Shown: one piece after another, positions 34,246 through 44,694 of the stretch | Layout of the letters: each line of letters starts with the position of its first letter | How positions within the stretch are numbered: the stretch's first letter is position 1 | NCBI RefSeq assembly: GCF_014762705.1 | Contig: NZ_JABURL010000051.1 | Span: 1 to 64,000 of the forward strand | Reading direction: 5' to 3' | Source: Cyclobacterium sp. | GTDB lineage: Bacteria; Bacteroidota; Bacteroidia; Cytophagales; Cyclobacteriaceae | Length of the DNA stretch: 64,000 nt | The notes under the pieces: model-generated | Databases searched by the model: none | Seen by the model: the letters and a program-made list of their open reading frames with translations, nothing else | Told to the model about the DNA's origin: nothing | Made by a program: the position numbers and the translations under genes

Positions 34246-36027
34246 CTATTGGTCCTCCCTGTATTTAAAAATATAACTAACGGGTGCCTCTCCGCCAAAC
34301 CAGTTGTATCCTGAGGCGACATACAGGTAGCAGGGCTTTCCTTCTTTCATCAATAATTGGGGGCGTTCAAATTTGATGATGTCACCAGCATAATGGTTGA
34401 TCGCATTGGCCAGTTTTTCGCTGCCCAGGTAGGCTTCGACGGGATAGAAACCTTGCGCTCTTTTTTCGAATTTTATTCCATCTTTGGATTGCCAGAGTAT
34501 GCCTCCACCTTTTTCTATAAGTCCATGATTGTCTGTCGTAAGTAGACAAAACAGATTGTCCATCATAAAAGCATACCCATCCTCAATGGCCTGGTCGTTA
34601 TTTGTAACCGGAAAAGGCATTTGTACATAAGGTCCTGTTAAATTTTCTGAAACAGCCATCCCCATCCTGGCTTTTTCAGACTTGAAATAGAGGTAAAATC
34701 CTCCGTTCGGGTGCTGCAGAAGGGCTGGGTTGTTGACACCATTGCTAGCATTATGGTTCCAATAATCGGGGTCTGCGGGAACGTCCAGCAATAATCCATC
34801 CCCGTTCACTTTTTTCCAGGGACCATATGGGGTATCTGATAGTGCCATCCCTATCTTTTGATTGGAAGGATGTGGAGGCTGTTTGTAATTGTCATTTGCA
34901 ATGTACAAAAGGACATATTGACCGTTTATTTTGTGGATTGTCGGGTTATGCATCCCATACCTGTCCCAGGTATCACTGCCGCTCCCTTTCAGTGCTATAT
35001 CCGAAAAAACAAACGGACCCTCCGGATTTTCACCCACATAATGGGCAATCTCACTGTGGGAACGCCAACCCGGATCCACCCTGCTTCCAGGCCAGCGTGC
35101 GGCAAACAGGTGTGTTTTTCCATCATCTCCCTTGACTGGAGAGGTGCCCCATACCGCATATCCCGGTTCAGCTACAGCCTGGCCTACATATTGCCAATGA
35201 GCTGCAAAAGATGTTCTGACCAGATCATTCTTACTGCTGCTTACTGCAATCGTGTATGCCCTGTAGATTCGATGGCCATGTGTGACAAGTCCGGTAGGTG
35301 TCAGATGAGTAACATCCGCTTTTGGCAGGCCATGCATGGTCGTATAGATAATATTTGTATCCCTTTGAGCAATTTTTTGCTGGGCTTCAAGAACAATTGG
35401 CCGCTCCGCCACAAAATAGTGTTGTTCATCTACTCCCAAAATAACCTTAAGGGCATCGTTTTTCACAACTTCAGACCGCAAATGGGCGATCAGTTGGCTT
35501 AAATTTTTTTCATAATTCTTGGCTGCTTCATCATCTCCGGCATCCGTTTCACCCTGTATCCAAATAAAGCCCCTGATGTTAACCTGATGCCCACTCTTCT
35601 CCAGATTTTCGACGGCTTTTTTTAAATCTGCGACCATGGCATCATAAATGCCCCCTTCTCCTGGTGATTTCCAATCCCTTTTCAGCCCGGTTCCACCCCG
35701 GGTATATTTGAAAATGGCAGGATGGTAGCCGGCTTTTTTCAATTCCCTGGCAAAGCTCACTTCCGGGCCAAAATGGCCGGAAGGAAACCTCCCTTTTTGG
35801 GCTTGCATGGGTATCCAATCACCATTCGAACTTTCTTTGCCAGATACAGTGTAGTTTAATAAAATGTCATTATCCAATGCTTCCTCATCTTTTGGGTATT
35901 CCGTTGCATCACCCATATATCCCTGCGCATTGGATTGTCCGGCCCAGATAAAAAGATCAACGGTTTCCTGGGCAGCAAGCCAGGAGGGAAGCAGTAAAAA
36001 AAACAGTGCTATTTTAAGGGTATTCAT
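34246..36027 (-). CDS. Fusion: SGNH (CE6-like) acetylesterase plus beta-propeller glycosidase-like domain
   Basis: 593 residues with a signal peptide (about 1-19). Residues about 24-265 form a sialate-O-acetylesterase/CE6-like domain: IWAGQSNAQG with the nucleophilic Ser, KYTRGGTGL, IWIQGETDA and HLTPTGLVTHG with the likely catalytic His. Residues about 275-590 are a GH43-like five-bladed propeller (SEIAHYVGENPEGPF, WDRYGMHNPTIHKINGQYVLLYI, VNNPALLQHPNGGFYLYF). One polypeptide may deacetylate and cleave the same side chain. The domain limits are estimated by eye. The propeller's activity is not predictable. Confidence 0.82.
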   Translation of the reverse strand: MNTLKIALFFLLLPSWLAAQETVDLFIWAGQSNAQGYMGDATEYPKDEEALDNDILLNYTVSGKESSNGDWIPMQAQKGRFPSGHFGPEVSFARELKKAGYHPAIFKYTRGGTGLKRDWKSPGEGGIYDAMVADLKKAVENLEKSGHQVNIRGFIWIQGETDAGDDEAAKNYEKNLSQLIAHLRSEVVKNDALKVILGVDEQHYFVAERPIVLEAQQKIAQRDTNIIYTTMHGLPKADVTHLTPTGLVTHGHRIYRAYTIAVSSSKNDLVRTSFAAHWQYVGQAVAEPGYAVWGTSPVKGDDGKTHLFAARWPGSRVDPGWRSHSEIAHYVGENPEGPFVFSDIALKGSGSDTWDRYGMHNPTIHKINGQYVLLYIANDNYKQPPHPSNQKIGMALSDTPYGPWKKVNGDGLLLDVPADPDYWNHNASNGVNNPALLQHPNGGFYLYFKSEKARMGMAVSENLTGPYVQMPFPVTNNDQAIEDGYAFMMDNLFCLLTTDNHGLIEKGGGILWQSKDGIKFEKRAQGFYPVEAYLGSEKLANAINHYAGDIIKFERPQLLMKEGKPCYLYVASGYNWFGGEAPVSYIFKYREDQ

Positions 36028-36183
36028 AGGTTATCTTTAGGGCAATTAAATCTGTGGATTTTGTGTAGTTGTATATTTTTCTATTCGGCAATAATTTGAA
36101 TGCCAAGCATAAATCAAGCAGCCAAGATACACTTGACTGCTTGAATTGTTTTTTATTTGAGTACTTATTTTAAATTTCAGGAC

Positions 36184-36636
36184 TTATTGTCCTTCCACAA
36201 TCCTGATCACCCAATCGTGTGTTGTTCCATCGGCTGAAACAAGCTTGTAAATAAATTCTCTATCGGATAAATCGGTAATAATACCAGCAACCGGCGAAAG
36301 CCCAACAGGTTCTACCCGCATGCTTTGATGGTTAATAATGATCCCTGCCCTGCTAAGATCAGCAGCCGCTGGTACGGTAACTGTTGCAGTGAAATTTTCA
36401 TCTTCAATCACCGCATTTCCGGTTGAAATAATGAGTCTTCTGCGCGCCGGTGTCAACTCTTCATTCTCATAATATTCCTGAAGCTCATGCTCATCTGCTT
36501 GTAAGGTAAATATATTTACATTGGTGATAAAGGCAGTGTCTCCCCACTGTCCTTCATCAAAGTCAATCCTGGGTTCGCAGGCAGATAGTGCCCCTGCAAT
36601 TACCAGGATATATAGGATTAAAATATTCTTTTTCAT
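36184..36636 (-). CDS. Small surface lipoprotein at the SusE position
   Basis: 150 residues from ATG 36636 (the Met at 36645 adds three). The lipobox is GALSAC, followed by acidic residues (EPRIDFDE) typical of surface-exported Bacteroidota lipoproteins. The rest is beta-rich and ends DGTTHDWVIRIVEGQ, as in DUF5018-like Ig-type domains seen in similar glycan-binding lipoproteins. It lies directly after susD, where a SusE/SusF-type glycan-binding protein is expected. Binding is inferred from position. Confidence 0.78.
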   Translation of the reverse strand: MKKNILILYILVIAGALSACEPRIDFDEGQWGDTAFITNVNIFTLQADEHELQEYYENEELTPARRRLIISTGNAVIEDENFTATVTVPAAADLSRAGIIINHQSMRVEPVGLSPVAGIITDLSDREFIYKLVSADGTTHDWVIRIVEGQ

Positions 36637-36664
36637 ATCATTCATTTTTTGAAAGTCAATTAAT

Positions 36665-38551
36665 TTAGAACCATCCGGGATTTTGTGTCAATTCATATCC
36701 CGCATCGCTATATACTTCAATTTCATTTCTAGGAATAGGGGATAAATAGACCCGGCCCGGTTCAATGAAGAAGCCCTCTCCAGAAGATCTAAAATCTGGA
36801 TTTCGGAAAAATGGATTAATGTGCCCATCACTGAAGATATCAAAATCTTCGCCCATCGTCAAGGCCCAAATACCCGTATTGCCAGGATTAACACCGTCTG
36901 CTTCTAGCCTGGATGGATCATTATAATAATCAACAAATTCCTGATAATGAGCACCCTTAGGTTTCCAATCATTGATTACCTCATGAAAGACGGCCCACCT
37001 TTTCAAGTCATTTTGCCGATGTCCTTCAAAAGCAAGTTCTACTAACCGTTCTCTCCGAATCTCATTTACAATATTTGGCTCGGAAGGCTCAAAGCCATTT
37101 TCTGCCGAATAAGTAACAGGCCAGGAATTAATGTCAGCCAATGACATGGGAGCCATACCTACCCTCTCACGAAGTAGATTCACTGTTTTGTCCAGATCTC
37201 CTTGATTGATCGTACCCAATATGGCTTTTGCTTCTGCCAGCGCCAATAATCCTTCTGCATAACGTATCAATACCTCATCGGTTGAGCCATTTCGCCATTC
37301 ATTGTTATCTAAAATAGCTCCTTTCCACCTGCGAAGTCCCGTTGAGGTATAGTTTGCCGAGAACACATTGTTGAGCTGCGGATACCTTAAAGGCAGCGGA
37401 GTCGGTGTTGATCCATAACCTTCAATTTGCTGGTGAGGTCCTCTGTCAGGAGTCCAGATAGACTGTCTGAAGCGCGGATCCAGGTTCTCACCCAGATTAT
37501 TCAAACTTGCATAATCTAAGGGCAAGGCAGATAGTTCTTGCGGAATCCCCTCTTTATCCAGGTAACTGCCAACCAGTTTCCAGGTTAACGCCTGCGCATT
37601 ATCTACTACCAAATCGTAGAAATTATGTCCCACTATTTCATTCACATCGTAGATGCGATATAGAAATACGCCGGCAGATGAAGCCGCATCCTGTTGGGAA
37701 AACAGTTGATTATAAGCCTCATTAAAGGGGCCTCCATTGGTAAACAAATTGGTGCCTTGATGGTCAATCAATTCCTGTATGGTAGGTTCAACCATTTGTA
37801 AAAATTCACTTCCATCCCTGCCTTCGACCGCAAATGGGGTGTTTTTCGATCCATGGTAACGCTCCCAGCTGCCTTCGAATAAAGCCGTCCGTGCTTTCAT
37901 CACGAGGGCAGCTTCTTTTGTTACCCGTCCCGGAGTTGCGAAAGTGGAATTTTTCCAGCCCATGTTTGCAATAGCAGAGTCCAGGTCCTGAATGATAAAT
38001 TTAGCCACATCATACCGGGAATCTCTTGCTTTGTACAATCTTTCACTATCCGTATCCAGTACTTCTGTGTAAATGGGAACATCTCCATACCGCTCCAACA
38101 TGTTCAAATAGACCCAGGCCCTGAAGAAGAATGCTTCTCCCGTATATTGGTTTGCTTCGGCACTTGCATCAACACGTCTGGCGTTATTTATCAAATAATT
38201 AATTTGTCTTATCCAATTAAAATTGCCATTCCAGCTACCATCTGTTGCAGGTGCCTGGCCTGAAGCCCCTCTTTGGAACAAAAAGCCGGAAGGACCGGTG
38301 CCCACCTGAATGTCGGTATTGGCATCTAAGAAATTGTTCTGGGCTCCATTGCCCTGTCCCTGAAAATGGTATCTCGGTAAAAGTCTGTAAAAGCCATTTG
38401 CCATTACCTTTAAATCATTTGGGGAGGTAAAGTAGGTGGCATCAGTCATTGCATCTAAGGGATATCTTTCCAGAAAATCCTCTACGCAGCTATAAAATGA
38501 CATTGTAAATAGGATTAGCAATGTCCTTATATATTTCAGATTAAATTTCAT
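36665..38551 (-). CDS. susD: SusD/RagB family glycan-binding lipoprotein
   Basis: 628 residues with a lipobox (MSFYSC, Cys22) and the SusD family plan: N-terminal helical TPR-like region (YPLDAMTDATYFTSPNDL, IRQINYLINNARR, EAFFFRAWVYLNMLERYGDVP), then the variable glycan-binding insert, and the C-terminal signature FEGHRQNDLKRWAV with NPEWF-like ending (NPGWF). It caps the SusC channel on the outer face and binds oligosaccharide. It is 16 nt downstream of susC. Confidence 0.96.
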   Translation of the reverse strand: MKFNLKYIRTLLILFTMSFYSCVEDFLERYPLDAMTDATYFTSPNDLKVMANGFYRLLPRYHFQGQGNGAQNNFLDANTDIQVGTGPSGFLFQRGASGQAPATDGSWNGNFNWIRQINYLINNARRVDASAEANQYTGEAFFFRAWVYLNMLERYGDVPIYTEVLDTDSERLYKARDSRYDVAKFIIQDLDSAIANMGWKNSTFATPGRVTKEAALVMKARTALFEGSWERYHGSKNTPFAVEGRDGSEFLQMVEPTIQELIDHQGTNLFTNGGPFNEAYNQLFSQQDAASSAGVFLYRIYDVNEIVGHNFYDLVVDNAQALTWKLVGSYLDKEGIPQELSALPLDYASLNNLGENLDPRFRQSIWTPDRGPHQQIEGYGSTPTPLPLRYPQLNNVFSANYTSTGLRRWKGAILDNNEWRNGSTDEVLIRYAEGLLALAEAKAILGTINQGDLDKTVNLLRERVGMAPMSLADINSWPVTYSAENGFEPSEPNIVNEIRRERLVELAFEGHRQNDLKRWAVFHEVINDWKPKGAHYQEFVDYYNDPSRLEADGVNPGNTGIWALTMGEDFDIFSDGHINPFFRNPDFRSSGEGFFIEPGRVYLSPIPRNEIEVYSDAGYELTQNPGWF

Positions 38552-38567
38552 AGTTAATTTTATTATA

Positions 38568-41500
38568 TTAAATACCTATGTTCACACCAAAAGAAATTTG
38601 ACGCTGTGGAGGATAACCATTTCCACCGTATCTGGACAATATTTCAGGTTCATACCTGAAATTTGACTTGTAATAGATCATTCCCAGGTTTTCAGCACTT
38701 GTATAGACATACACCTTTCTCATCTTTACCTTTTCCAGCAGTGTTTGAGGAAGGTTGTAGCCAAGGCGTAAATTCTGAACCCTGAGATGGGCCAGGTTTT
38801 CTACATATTGGTCGTTTGCCCCATAGGTTTTGAAGGAATGTCTGGGGAAATAATTGTCCGGTGTTTCGGGAGACCATGTACCTAACTCCCTGTGGCTTGT
38901 AAACCATTTTGAATTCCAGATATTTATCCCTGCCGGAATGACGTGGAAGTTGTTGGTATAGGTAATCCATTTTGGTACACCCGTAAAGGTTACCGAAAGG
39001 TCAATGCCATTCCAGTTGGCTTGCAAATTCATACCATATCGGTAACGCCCATAGTTATAGCCGGCCATGACCTGGTCACCACGTGCATACCACCTGCCTC
39101 CTTCTCCTGCATTGATCTGCCCATCGCCATTTAAATCTTTCATCATCAGATCTCCCGGGTAGTACCAACCGCCTCCCTGAGGGACGTTTGCTTCCACATC
39201 GGCTATATTTTGTGCCACACCATTGGACTCGTACATCCATATCTGTCCAAATACCTCGCCTGGAGTCCAGGTACCATTTCTTTGACCATTGATGTTTTCG
39301 TCGTATTCTACCACATAACCTATATAATCGGCAATGTTAAATCTTGCAGAATAATTAAATGGTCTGCCGGCTAACCTGCCCGTATTTCTCCACTTCATCG
39401 AAAACTCCCAGCCTCTGGTCTCACTAACTGCGTTATTGATACTTGGCAAACCGGTTCCAATGGTTTGGGGTAAAATTTTAGCAGGGCCTGGTTGATTATA
39501 AATGGTACGTTGGTACCAATCGTAAGTCAACTCGAGCCTGTTTTCTATAGCCACTACATCAAGACCAAATCCAAGTGTTTGAGGTGAGGACCAGGTTAAA
39601 TCGGAACTTACCAATGGTGGCATAAAGACCATGTTTGGTTTCACTCCGCCAAGCAGTACATCCCCATTTCCTATACCGGTACCCATGGTTGGAAGGTACA
39701 GGTAATTACCAGATCCAGGGTCGCCGGAAGAGGTGTAGGCGGCTCTTATTTTGAAGGCATCTACTTTATTGACAGACCAGAAATTTTCTTTTGCTATATT
39801 CCATGCTCCGGAAACGGAGGGGAAAAAGGACCACCTTATGTCTGCCGGAAATTTTGAATGCGCATCATAGCGGCCATTAAATTCGATAAAGTATTTTTCA
39901 GCATAGTTGTATGCCATCCTGCCAAAGACACCCTGTGTAGCCCAATGGGTTAACATGTCATTCACAGTTGGATTTGGGTTGAAGGTGGTACTGATACTGG
40001 GAACCGAATTGGTATACAGATCCCTACCTACACCGGCTAAACGGGCAAAATTGTTGTATTCTTCCTGGTAACCTACCAATGCATTTATGGAGTGTTTTCC
40101 AATCTGCTTATTGTAATCGGCTACGATATCCGCTGTGTGGTAATTGGTAAAATTCATTTGCCGGATTACACTACTTTGTTGTGCAGACCTTGCGGAGTTT
40201 CGGATGCTTCCATCTGCCTCTTCCACAAAAATCACAAATGTGTTGCGCTCAAGGTGGGAAGTAAGGTTCCTCCAGGTATAATTTCCCCGAATGTCAAGCC
40301 CTTTAAATGGTTTTACGGTAAACCCACCCGTAAGCGTGGTTTCGTTTCTTTGATTGGTTTGGGTTCCACCTTCCCCGCGCAATGAGGGCCCACTACTTAA
40401 AAAAGAAGGGCTTCCATTTGGATTTAAATCATTCCAATTGGGAAGTGATGCGGATGCATTCTGCCAAATGTCACCGTAATTTGGTCCCCCTCCCCGATAA
40501 TTGGGCGCTTTTTCATCTGTCCGTACATAATTCATGCTCATCCGGAGGCTAAGCCAATCTGTAACGTCTGAATTTACTTTTAAGAGCGCATTGTACCGGT
40601 TCAGTCTGTCATCGGATCCTTTAATGAGACCCATAGATTCGTTGTATCCAAGTCCCACATAATACCCAGTATTGTTGCTTCCTCCTGAAACGCTGGCATT
40701 GTGTTGTTGACTTGGAACTACACTTTTATACATGATATCAAACCAGTCACTGTTGCCATTCATGTCCCAGTGTGCACCATAGGTGCCATTTTCGGTTACT
40801 ATGTTATTGGGGATTAATCCTGCACCATAATCCCTCATTCTTTGGATGGCCTCTTCGGTATAAATAGGTGCTTGTAATGAGTTTCTATATTGCTCATTTA
40901 TTTTTTCTGCATATTCCCAGGAATTGGCCCATTGGGGCATTCCTATGGGCGATCCAATACTGTAATTACCGCTGTAATTGACCTGTATTTTTTCTCCTTT
41001 TGAACCTGATTTAGTGGTAATTAGAATAACTCCTGAAGGAGCTCTTGAACCATAAATGGCAGAAGCAGCAGCATCTTTCAGCACCGTAACCGATTCAACA
41101 TCGTTTGGATTTACATCGCTCATGGTTCGCTCGATTCCGTCCACTAAAACAAGAGGTCCGCCTTTCTGGCCAAATCCCGTATACCCGCGAATGTTGAAAT
41201 TTGACTCTTGCGCAGGGCCACCATTTACCGGGGTCACATACAAGCCGGCCACAGCGCCCTGAAGGGCTTCGGATAACCTGTTAATGGGTCTGTTTTCGAT
41301 CAATTCACTTCCAATTTGTTCTACCGCTGCGGTAAGGTGCGATTTCTTTTGGGTACCAAAACCAACCACAACCACTTCATCCATTTGAGCAATGTCTTCG
41401 GTGAGCGTGATTTCCAAATCCGTTCGATTCCCCACTTCGATTTCCTGAGTGACAAAACCCAAAAAAGAAACCACTAATACCGCTCCATCGGGTACGTCAA

Positions 41501-41774
41501 GACTAAAGTTTCCGTCAATATCTGTGGAAGTTCCTGTGGAAGTTCCCTTTACCAGGATGGCTGCCCCCGGAATGGCGTTCCCTTCCTCGTCCATTACTTT
41601 GCCTTGTATGGGAGCATCCTCAGCCACCATGCTTTCGGAATGCGCGTTAAAGGCAAGATCTTTTTCTTTGAAACCGGTTGCCATTACTATCTGAAACATC
41701 AGCAATAGCATCCCAAAGCCATAAATGAGATACCTGGCCAACAGCCAAATCGACTTTTGTAAATTTGCTAGCAT
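38568..41774 (-). CDS. susC: SusC/RagA TonB-dependent outer membrane transporter
   Basis: 1068 residues. A signal segment (about 15-35) is followed by a CarboxypepD-like domain (IQGKVMDEEGNAIPGAAILVKG), the TonB box-like DEVVVVGFGTQKK, the plug domain (LSEALQGAVAGLYV, RGYTGFGQKGGPLVLVDG, VTVLKDAAASAIYGSRAPSG) and a 22-strand beta barrel ending QRQISFGVNIGI. It imports oligosaccharide with SusD. It is the first gene of the locus transcribed leftwards to 25626. The 460-base region in front holds a palindrome shared with the symporter operon. Confidence 0.97.
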   Translation of the reverse strand: MLANLQKSIWLLARYLIYGFGMLLLMFQIVMATGFKEKDLAFNAHSESMVAEDAPIQGKVMDEEGNAIPGAAILVKGTSTGTSTDIDGNFSLDVPDGAVLVVSFLGFVTQEIEVGNRTDLEITLTEDIAQMDEVVVVGFGTQKKSHLTAAVEQIGSELIENRPINRLSEALQGAVAGLYVTPVNGGPAQESNFNIRGYTGFGQKGGPLVLVDGIERTMSDVNPNDVESVTVLKDAAASAIYGSRAPSGVILITTKSGSKGEKIQVNYSGNYSIGSPIGMPQWANSWEYAEKINEQYRNSLQAPIYTEEAIQRMRDYGAGLIPNNIVTENGTYGAHWDMNGNSDWFDIMYKSVVPSQQHNASVSGGSNNTGYYVGLGYNESMGLIKGSDDRLNRYNALLKVNSDVTDWLSLRMSMNYVRTDEKAPNYRGGGPNYGDIWQNASASLPNWNDLNPNGSPSFLSSGPSLRGEGGTQTNQRNETTLTGGFTVKPFKGLDIRGNYTWRNLTSHLERNTFVIFVEEADGSIRNSARSAQQSSVIRQMNFTNYHTADIVADYNKQIGKHSINALVGYQEEYNNFARLAGVGRDLYTNSVPSISTTFNPNPTVNDMLTHWATQGVFGRMAYNYAEKYFIEFNGRYDAHSKFPADIRWSFFPSVSGAWNIAKENFWSVNKVDAFKIRAAYTSSGDPGSGNYLYLPTMGTGIGNGDVLLGGVKPNMVFMPPLVSSDLTWSSPQTLGFGLDVVAIENRLELTYDWYQRTIYNQPGPAKILPQTIGTGLPSINNAVSETRGWEFSMKWRNTGRLAGRPFNYSARFNIADYIGYVVEYDENINGQRNGTWTPGEVFGQIWMYESNGVAQNIADVEANVPQGGGWYYPGDLMMKDLNGDGQINAGEGGRWYARGDQVMAGYNYGRYRYGMNLQANWNGIDLSVTFTGVPKWITYTNNFHVIPAGINIWNSKWFTSHRELGTWSPETPDNYFPRHSFKTYGANDQYVENLAHLRVQNLRLGYNLPQTLLEKVKMRKVYVYTSAENLGMIYYKSNFRYEPEILSRYGGNGYPPQRQISFGVNIGI

Positions 41775-42162
41775 AATTTTGTATGTTAGGTTTATAATTA
41801 TTGATTGTATTTTGCTTTTTTGCAGGCATATTTCTTATCCCAATGCTTAAGGGAGATTTCGACCTGCAGCTTTTTTTAGGAGGTGTTGTGGTATGTTGTT
41901 GCCATCATTTGAAATTTAAGTCCTGGTCCATTCTTTCTAATTCTAAACCATAATCCACGAAACAGGAAAATCCAATTCCATCAGGATTTCACCAGCCTTT
42001 TTTACCTTCTGGCCAAACCGGAATCTGGAAATTCTTCGTTTTCCTTCGGGAGATTACCCATTTAGGCATTGCCCCTTTTGGAAGGGAAAATACCTGCAAT
42101 GCTTTGTTAGAAGTTGATTGCCAGTAATTTATTTTAGTGCATTTGCCCCAATTATACTAACA

Positions 42163-42188
42163 TTAGGCCAAACGACCTAATATTAGGT
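42163..42188. promoter_or_regulatory. Candidate repressor operator upstream of susC
   Basis: TTAGGCCAAACGACCTAA at 42163-42180 is a TTAGG-N8-CCTAA palindrome and runs into ACCTAATATTAGGT (42175-42188), a perfect 14-bp palindrome. The site at 46448 matches 15 of the 18 bases of the first palindrome. Size and symmetry suit a GntR- or LacI-type repressor. Apart from this, the gap 41775-42237 shows only AT-rich leader sequence of susC. Confidence 0.6.
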
Positions 42189-42237
42189 TAAGTTTTTCCA
42201 TGAAAAGTTTTAAGGTCTTTTTTACGGTAGGCAAAAA

Positions 42238-43503
42238 TTAACAGGAAAGGGCTTTTTTTACTTTTTCAGTCTCCTTTAAATCGGTACTCATACCCGGTTC
42301 CTGGGGCGTTTTGTATTTTCCTCCTACCACTTGGGCAGGAAATTTAAAATAGGTTTTTAAATGAGGGATGTGTTCCAGTAAAAGGGCAGGATGGGCCAGT
42401 GAAATGTGATTGAAAAGTACCAGGTGCTGGTGGATCTGACCCATATCCCCTACATGAGGTACAACAGGAATGTTGTATTTTTTGGACAAAAGACTGATAA
42501 GTAAAAATTCAGACACGCCACCAACCCGGACTGCATCCACCTGATTAAAGGCCATGCAACCTGATTGTATAAAATTTTTGAACATGATCTTGTTGGGTAC
42601 GTGCTCACCCAGGGCTATAGGGATGGGTACCTCTTTTGATAGGGTGATGTGAGCCTGTACATCATCGGGATGGGTAGGTTCCTCTATCCAATAGGGATCA
42701 ATGGACATGAGTTTCCTGCAAGTAGTGATGGCTTTGGGCAGGTTCCATTGCTGATTGGCATCCAGCATGATACTGGCTTTTGGGCCTGCAGTTTTTCGTA
42801 CCAGTTCTGCCCTTTGGATGTCCCTTTCCACTTCACTTGACCCAACTTTTAATTTGATGGCGGTAAAACCCTGATCAATTGATTTTTTGATATTGCGTAC
42901 CAACTGCTCTTCGGAATAGTTGAACCAGCCGATAGAAGTGTCATAACCCGGGTATCCATCCTTAAGGATCCCCATCCGGTTTTGCTTTCCTGCCTCTTGC
43001 TCAATCATCAGCGAAATGGCCTCCTGTTTGCTTAAAACATCTTCGTAATAGGAAAAATCAAGGGTGTTGGTCAATTCCTCAGGAGAAAGATCCAGTAACA
43101 ATTTCCAGAGTGGCTGGCACCTGGATTTGGCCCAAAGATCATAACAGGCATTGACCACCGAAGCCAGAGCCAGGTGGGTCACTCCCTTATGGGGTCCCAG
43201 CCACCTGAGGTTGGGGTCATCTGCCATTTTTTTGTAGGTGGTTCCAAAATCGGCCATGAGTTCATTGATTTCCCTGCCCTCAACATAGCGCAACAAATAA
43301 TCTATGGCTTCACAGACCAGCCTGTTACCGGCGCCCAGGGTGAAAGCCAGCCCGATTCCTTCCAGAGAGCTGTCCGTTTGTAATTTGCACACCGCATAGG
43401 CATAGATGGGTGTAGAATGCACCGCATCAGAACCGGCACCATTTTTTAAAGGAAACTGGACATCCTGCGATCTTCCGGTTTTAATTAGTATTGACTTATT
43501 CAT
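42238..43503 (-). CDS. fucD: L-fuconate dehydratase (enolase superfamily)
   Basis: 421 residues. The protein follows L-fuconate dehydratase along its whole length: NLRWLGPHKGVTHLALASVVNA, PLWKLLLDLSPEEL, then catalytic K217 and K219 in AIKLKVG, metal ligands D248 (LDANQQW), E274 (WIEEPT) and E300 (ALGEHV), and H350 in VVPHVGD. These positions agree almost exactly with the characterised Xanthomonas enzyme as I remember it. It converts L-fuconate to 2-keto-3-deoxy-L-fuconate. It implies non-phosphorylating, oxidative L-fucose breakdown in the cytosol. The remaining steps are not all in the window. Confidence 0.93.
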   Translation of the reverse strand: MNKSILIKTGRSQDVQFPLKNGAGSDAVHSTPIYAYAVCKLQTDSSLEGIGLAFTLGAGNRLVCEAIDYLLRYVEGREINELMADFGTTYKKMADDPNLRWLGPHKGVTHLALASVVNACYDLWAKSRCQPLWKLLLDLSPEELTNTLDFSYYEDVLSKQEAISLMIEQEAGKQNRMGILKDGYPGYDTSIGWFNYSEEQLVRNIKKSIDQGFTAIKLKVGSSEVERDIQRAELVRKTAGPKASIMLDANQQWNLPKAITTCRKLMSIDPYWIEEPTHPDDVQAHITLSKEVPIPIALGEHVPNKIMFKNFIQSGCMAFNQVDAVRVGGVSEFLLISLLSKKYNIPVVPHVGDMGQIHQHLVLFNHISLAHPALLLEHIPHLKTYFKFPAQVVGGKYKTPQEPGMSTDLKETEKVKKALSC

Positions 43504-43582
43504 TCCTTTTTCTTTTCAAGTTTGCTGTTTTGCCTAAGTTGATTATTCAGCCTTATGCAAAGCGATTTTTCCCGAACTTTTC

Positions 43583-44650
43583 TTATTTGAATGGTAACCC
43601 ACCCTGTTCATTTGAATCGTACAATTTTTCTACCAGGCGCATGGTTTGGAAGGCGTCTTCCACGGCATTGGGGAAAGCAGCTGTAGGATTTTTCAGACGG
43701 CTTTGCAAGGATGCCATGGGGCCCATAAAGGCGTGGGGGAACCAATCCCCCTCCAAAGGAACCTCCTGCCAAGCCTTATCACTTTCCAATTTGCTGTAAT
43801 ATTCCAATTTGGATGCCCTGCCTTTGGGATAATCGAATGAAACGCCTATTTGTATCTTGATGGCACCTTGCGTTCCTTCCAGCTTCAGGTAAGATTCCTG
43901 GTGCTTCGATCCGTAATCATGACCATGGTTGGTAAGGATACGGGCTTGTCTGAATGTGTCATAATCCAGAACTATCGTGCTTCTGGTGGCTGCCAATGAA
44001 GCAGCTTTGGGATGTTGTATGGTACTGCCAAACACCCTTGATGGGTTTCCCCAAAAAGCCCTGACTGTATCCACATAATGGATACTGTGGTACAGAATTT
44101 CCACCCTTGGCTTTTTTTTCAGGAATTCCCATAATTCCCAGGGGGTATACACAGCTACCTTAAACTCTATATCAAACAGCTCTCCGATCAGACCCTGTTG
44201 AACCAGGTCCATGGCAGCTAAAATAAATGGGGCATGCCGAAGTTGAAAATTGACAGCCGCCACCAGGGACTTTTCCCGGCATAGGGCGAGGATTTCACTT
44301 GCCTCCTTAATGCTCTCGCCCATGGGTTTCTGTATCAGTACCGATGCGCCATCAGGTAATTGCTTCAGCAGGTCTGAAATTTGGTCTGCGGGCACCGCCA
44401 GGTCAAATACCGCTCCGACCTCCAGGGCCTTCCGGATAAGCAAATCCAGAGAATCAAATGCAACCTGCCCCAAACCAAAGGAATCTGCCAGTGATTTGGC
44501 TTTTCCCGGTGTTAGATCATAGATGCCAGCAATCGGGAATTTTGCCATGGCGTAGGCTGGCAGATGGCCATCGCGCACAATGCCACCTGCCCCTATGATG
44601 ACAACTGGAAGCGGGTTATCAGGAATTACCGGTCTTTGATTCAAATGCAT
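43583..44650 (-). CDS. Gfo/Idh/MocA family NAD(P)-dependent oxidoreductase
   Basis: 355 residues with an N-terminal Rossmann fold (VVIIGAGGIVRDGHLPAY) and the C-terminal alpha/beta domain of the family (EILYHSIHYVDTVRAFWG). The usual EKP motif reads LIQKPMG, so the acidic residue is replaced by Gln. It sits between the symporter and the fuconate dehydratase genes on the same strand. A sugar dehydrogenase role in the L-fucose route, for example oxidising fucose or a related deoxysugar, is a reasonable guess but not shown by the sequence. Confidence 0.88.
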   Translation of the reverse strand: MHLNQRPVIPDNPLPVVIIGAGGIVRDGHLPAYAMAKFPIAGIYDLTPGKAKSLADSFGLGQVAFDSLDLLIRKALEVGAVFDLAVPADQISDLLKQLPDGASVLIQKPMGESIKEASEILALCREKSLVAAVNFQLRHAPFILAAMDLVQQGLIGELFDIEFKVAVYTPWELWEFLKKKPRVEILYHSIHYVDTVRAFWGNPSRVFGSTIQHPKAASLAATRSTIVLDYDTFRQARILTNHGHDYGSKHQESYLKLEGTQGAIKIQIGVSFDYPKGRASKLEYYSKLESDKAWQEVPLEGDWFPHAFMGPMASLQSRLKNPTAAFPNAVEDAFQTMRLVEKLYDSNEQGGLPFK

Positions 44651-44694
44651 GGGTTGGAATAAATTTTAAATTTTTTTGGCCAGGTCATTCCTTC

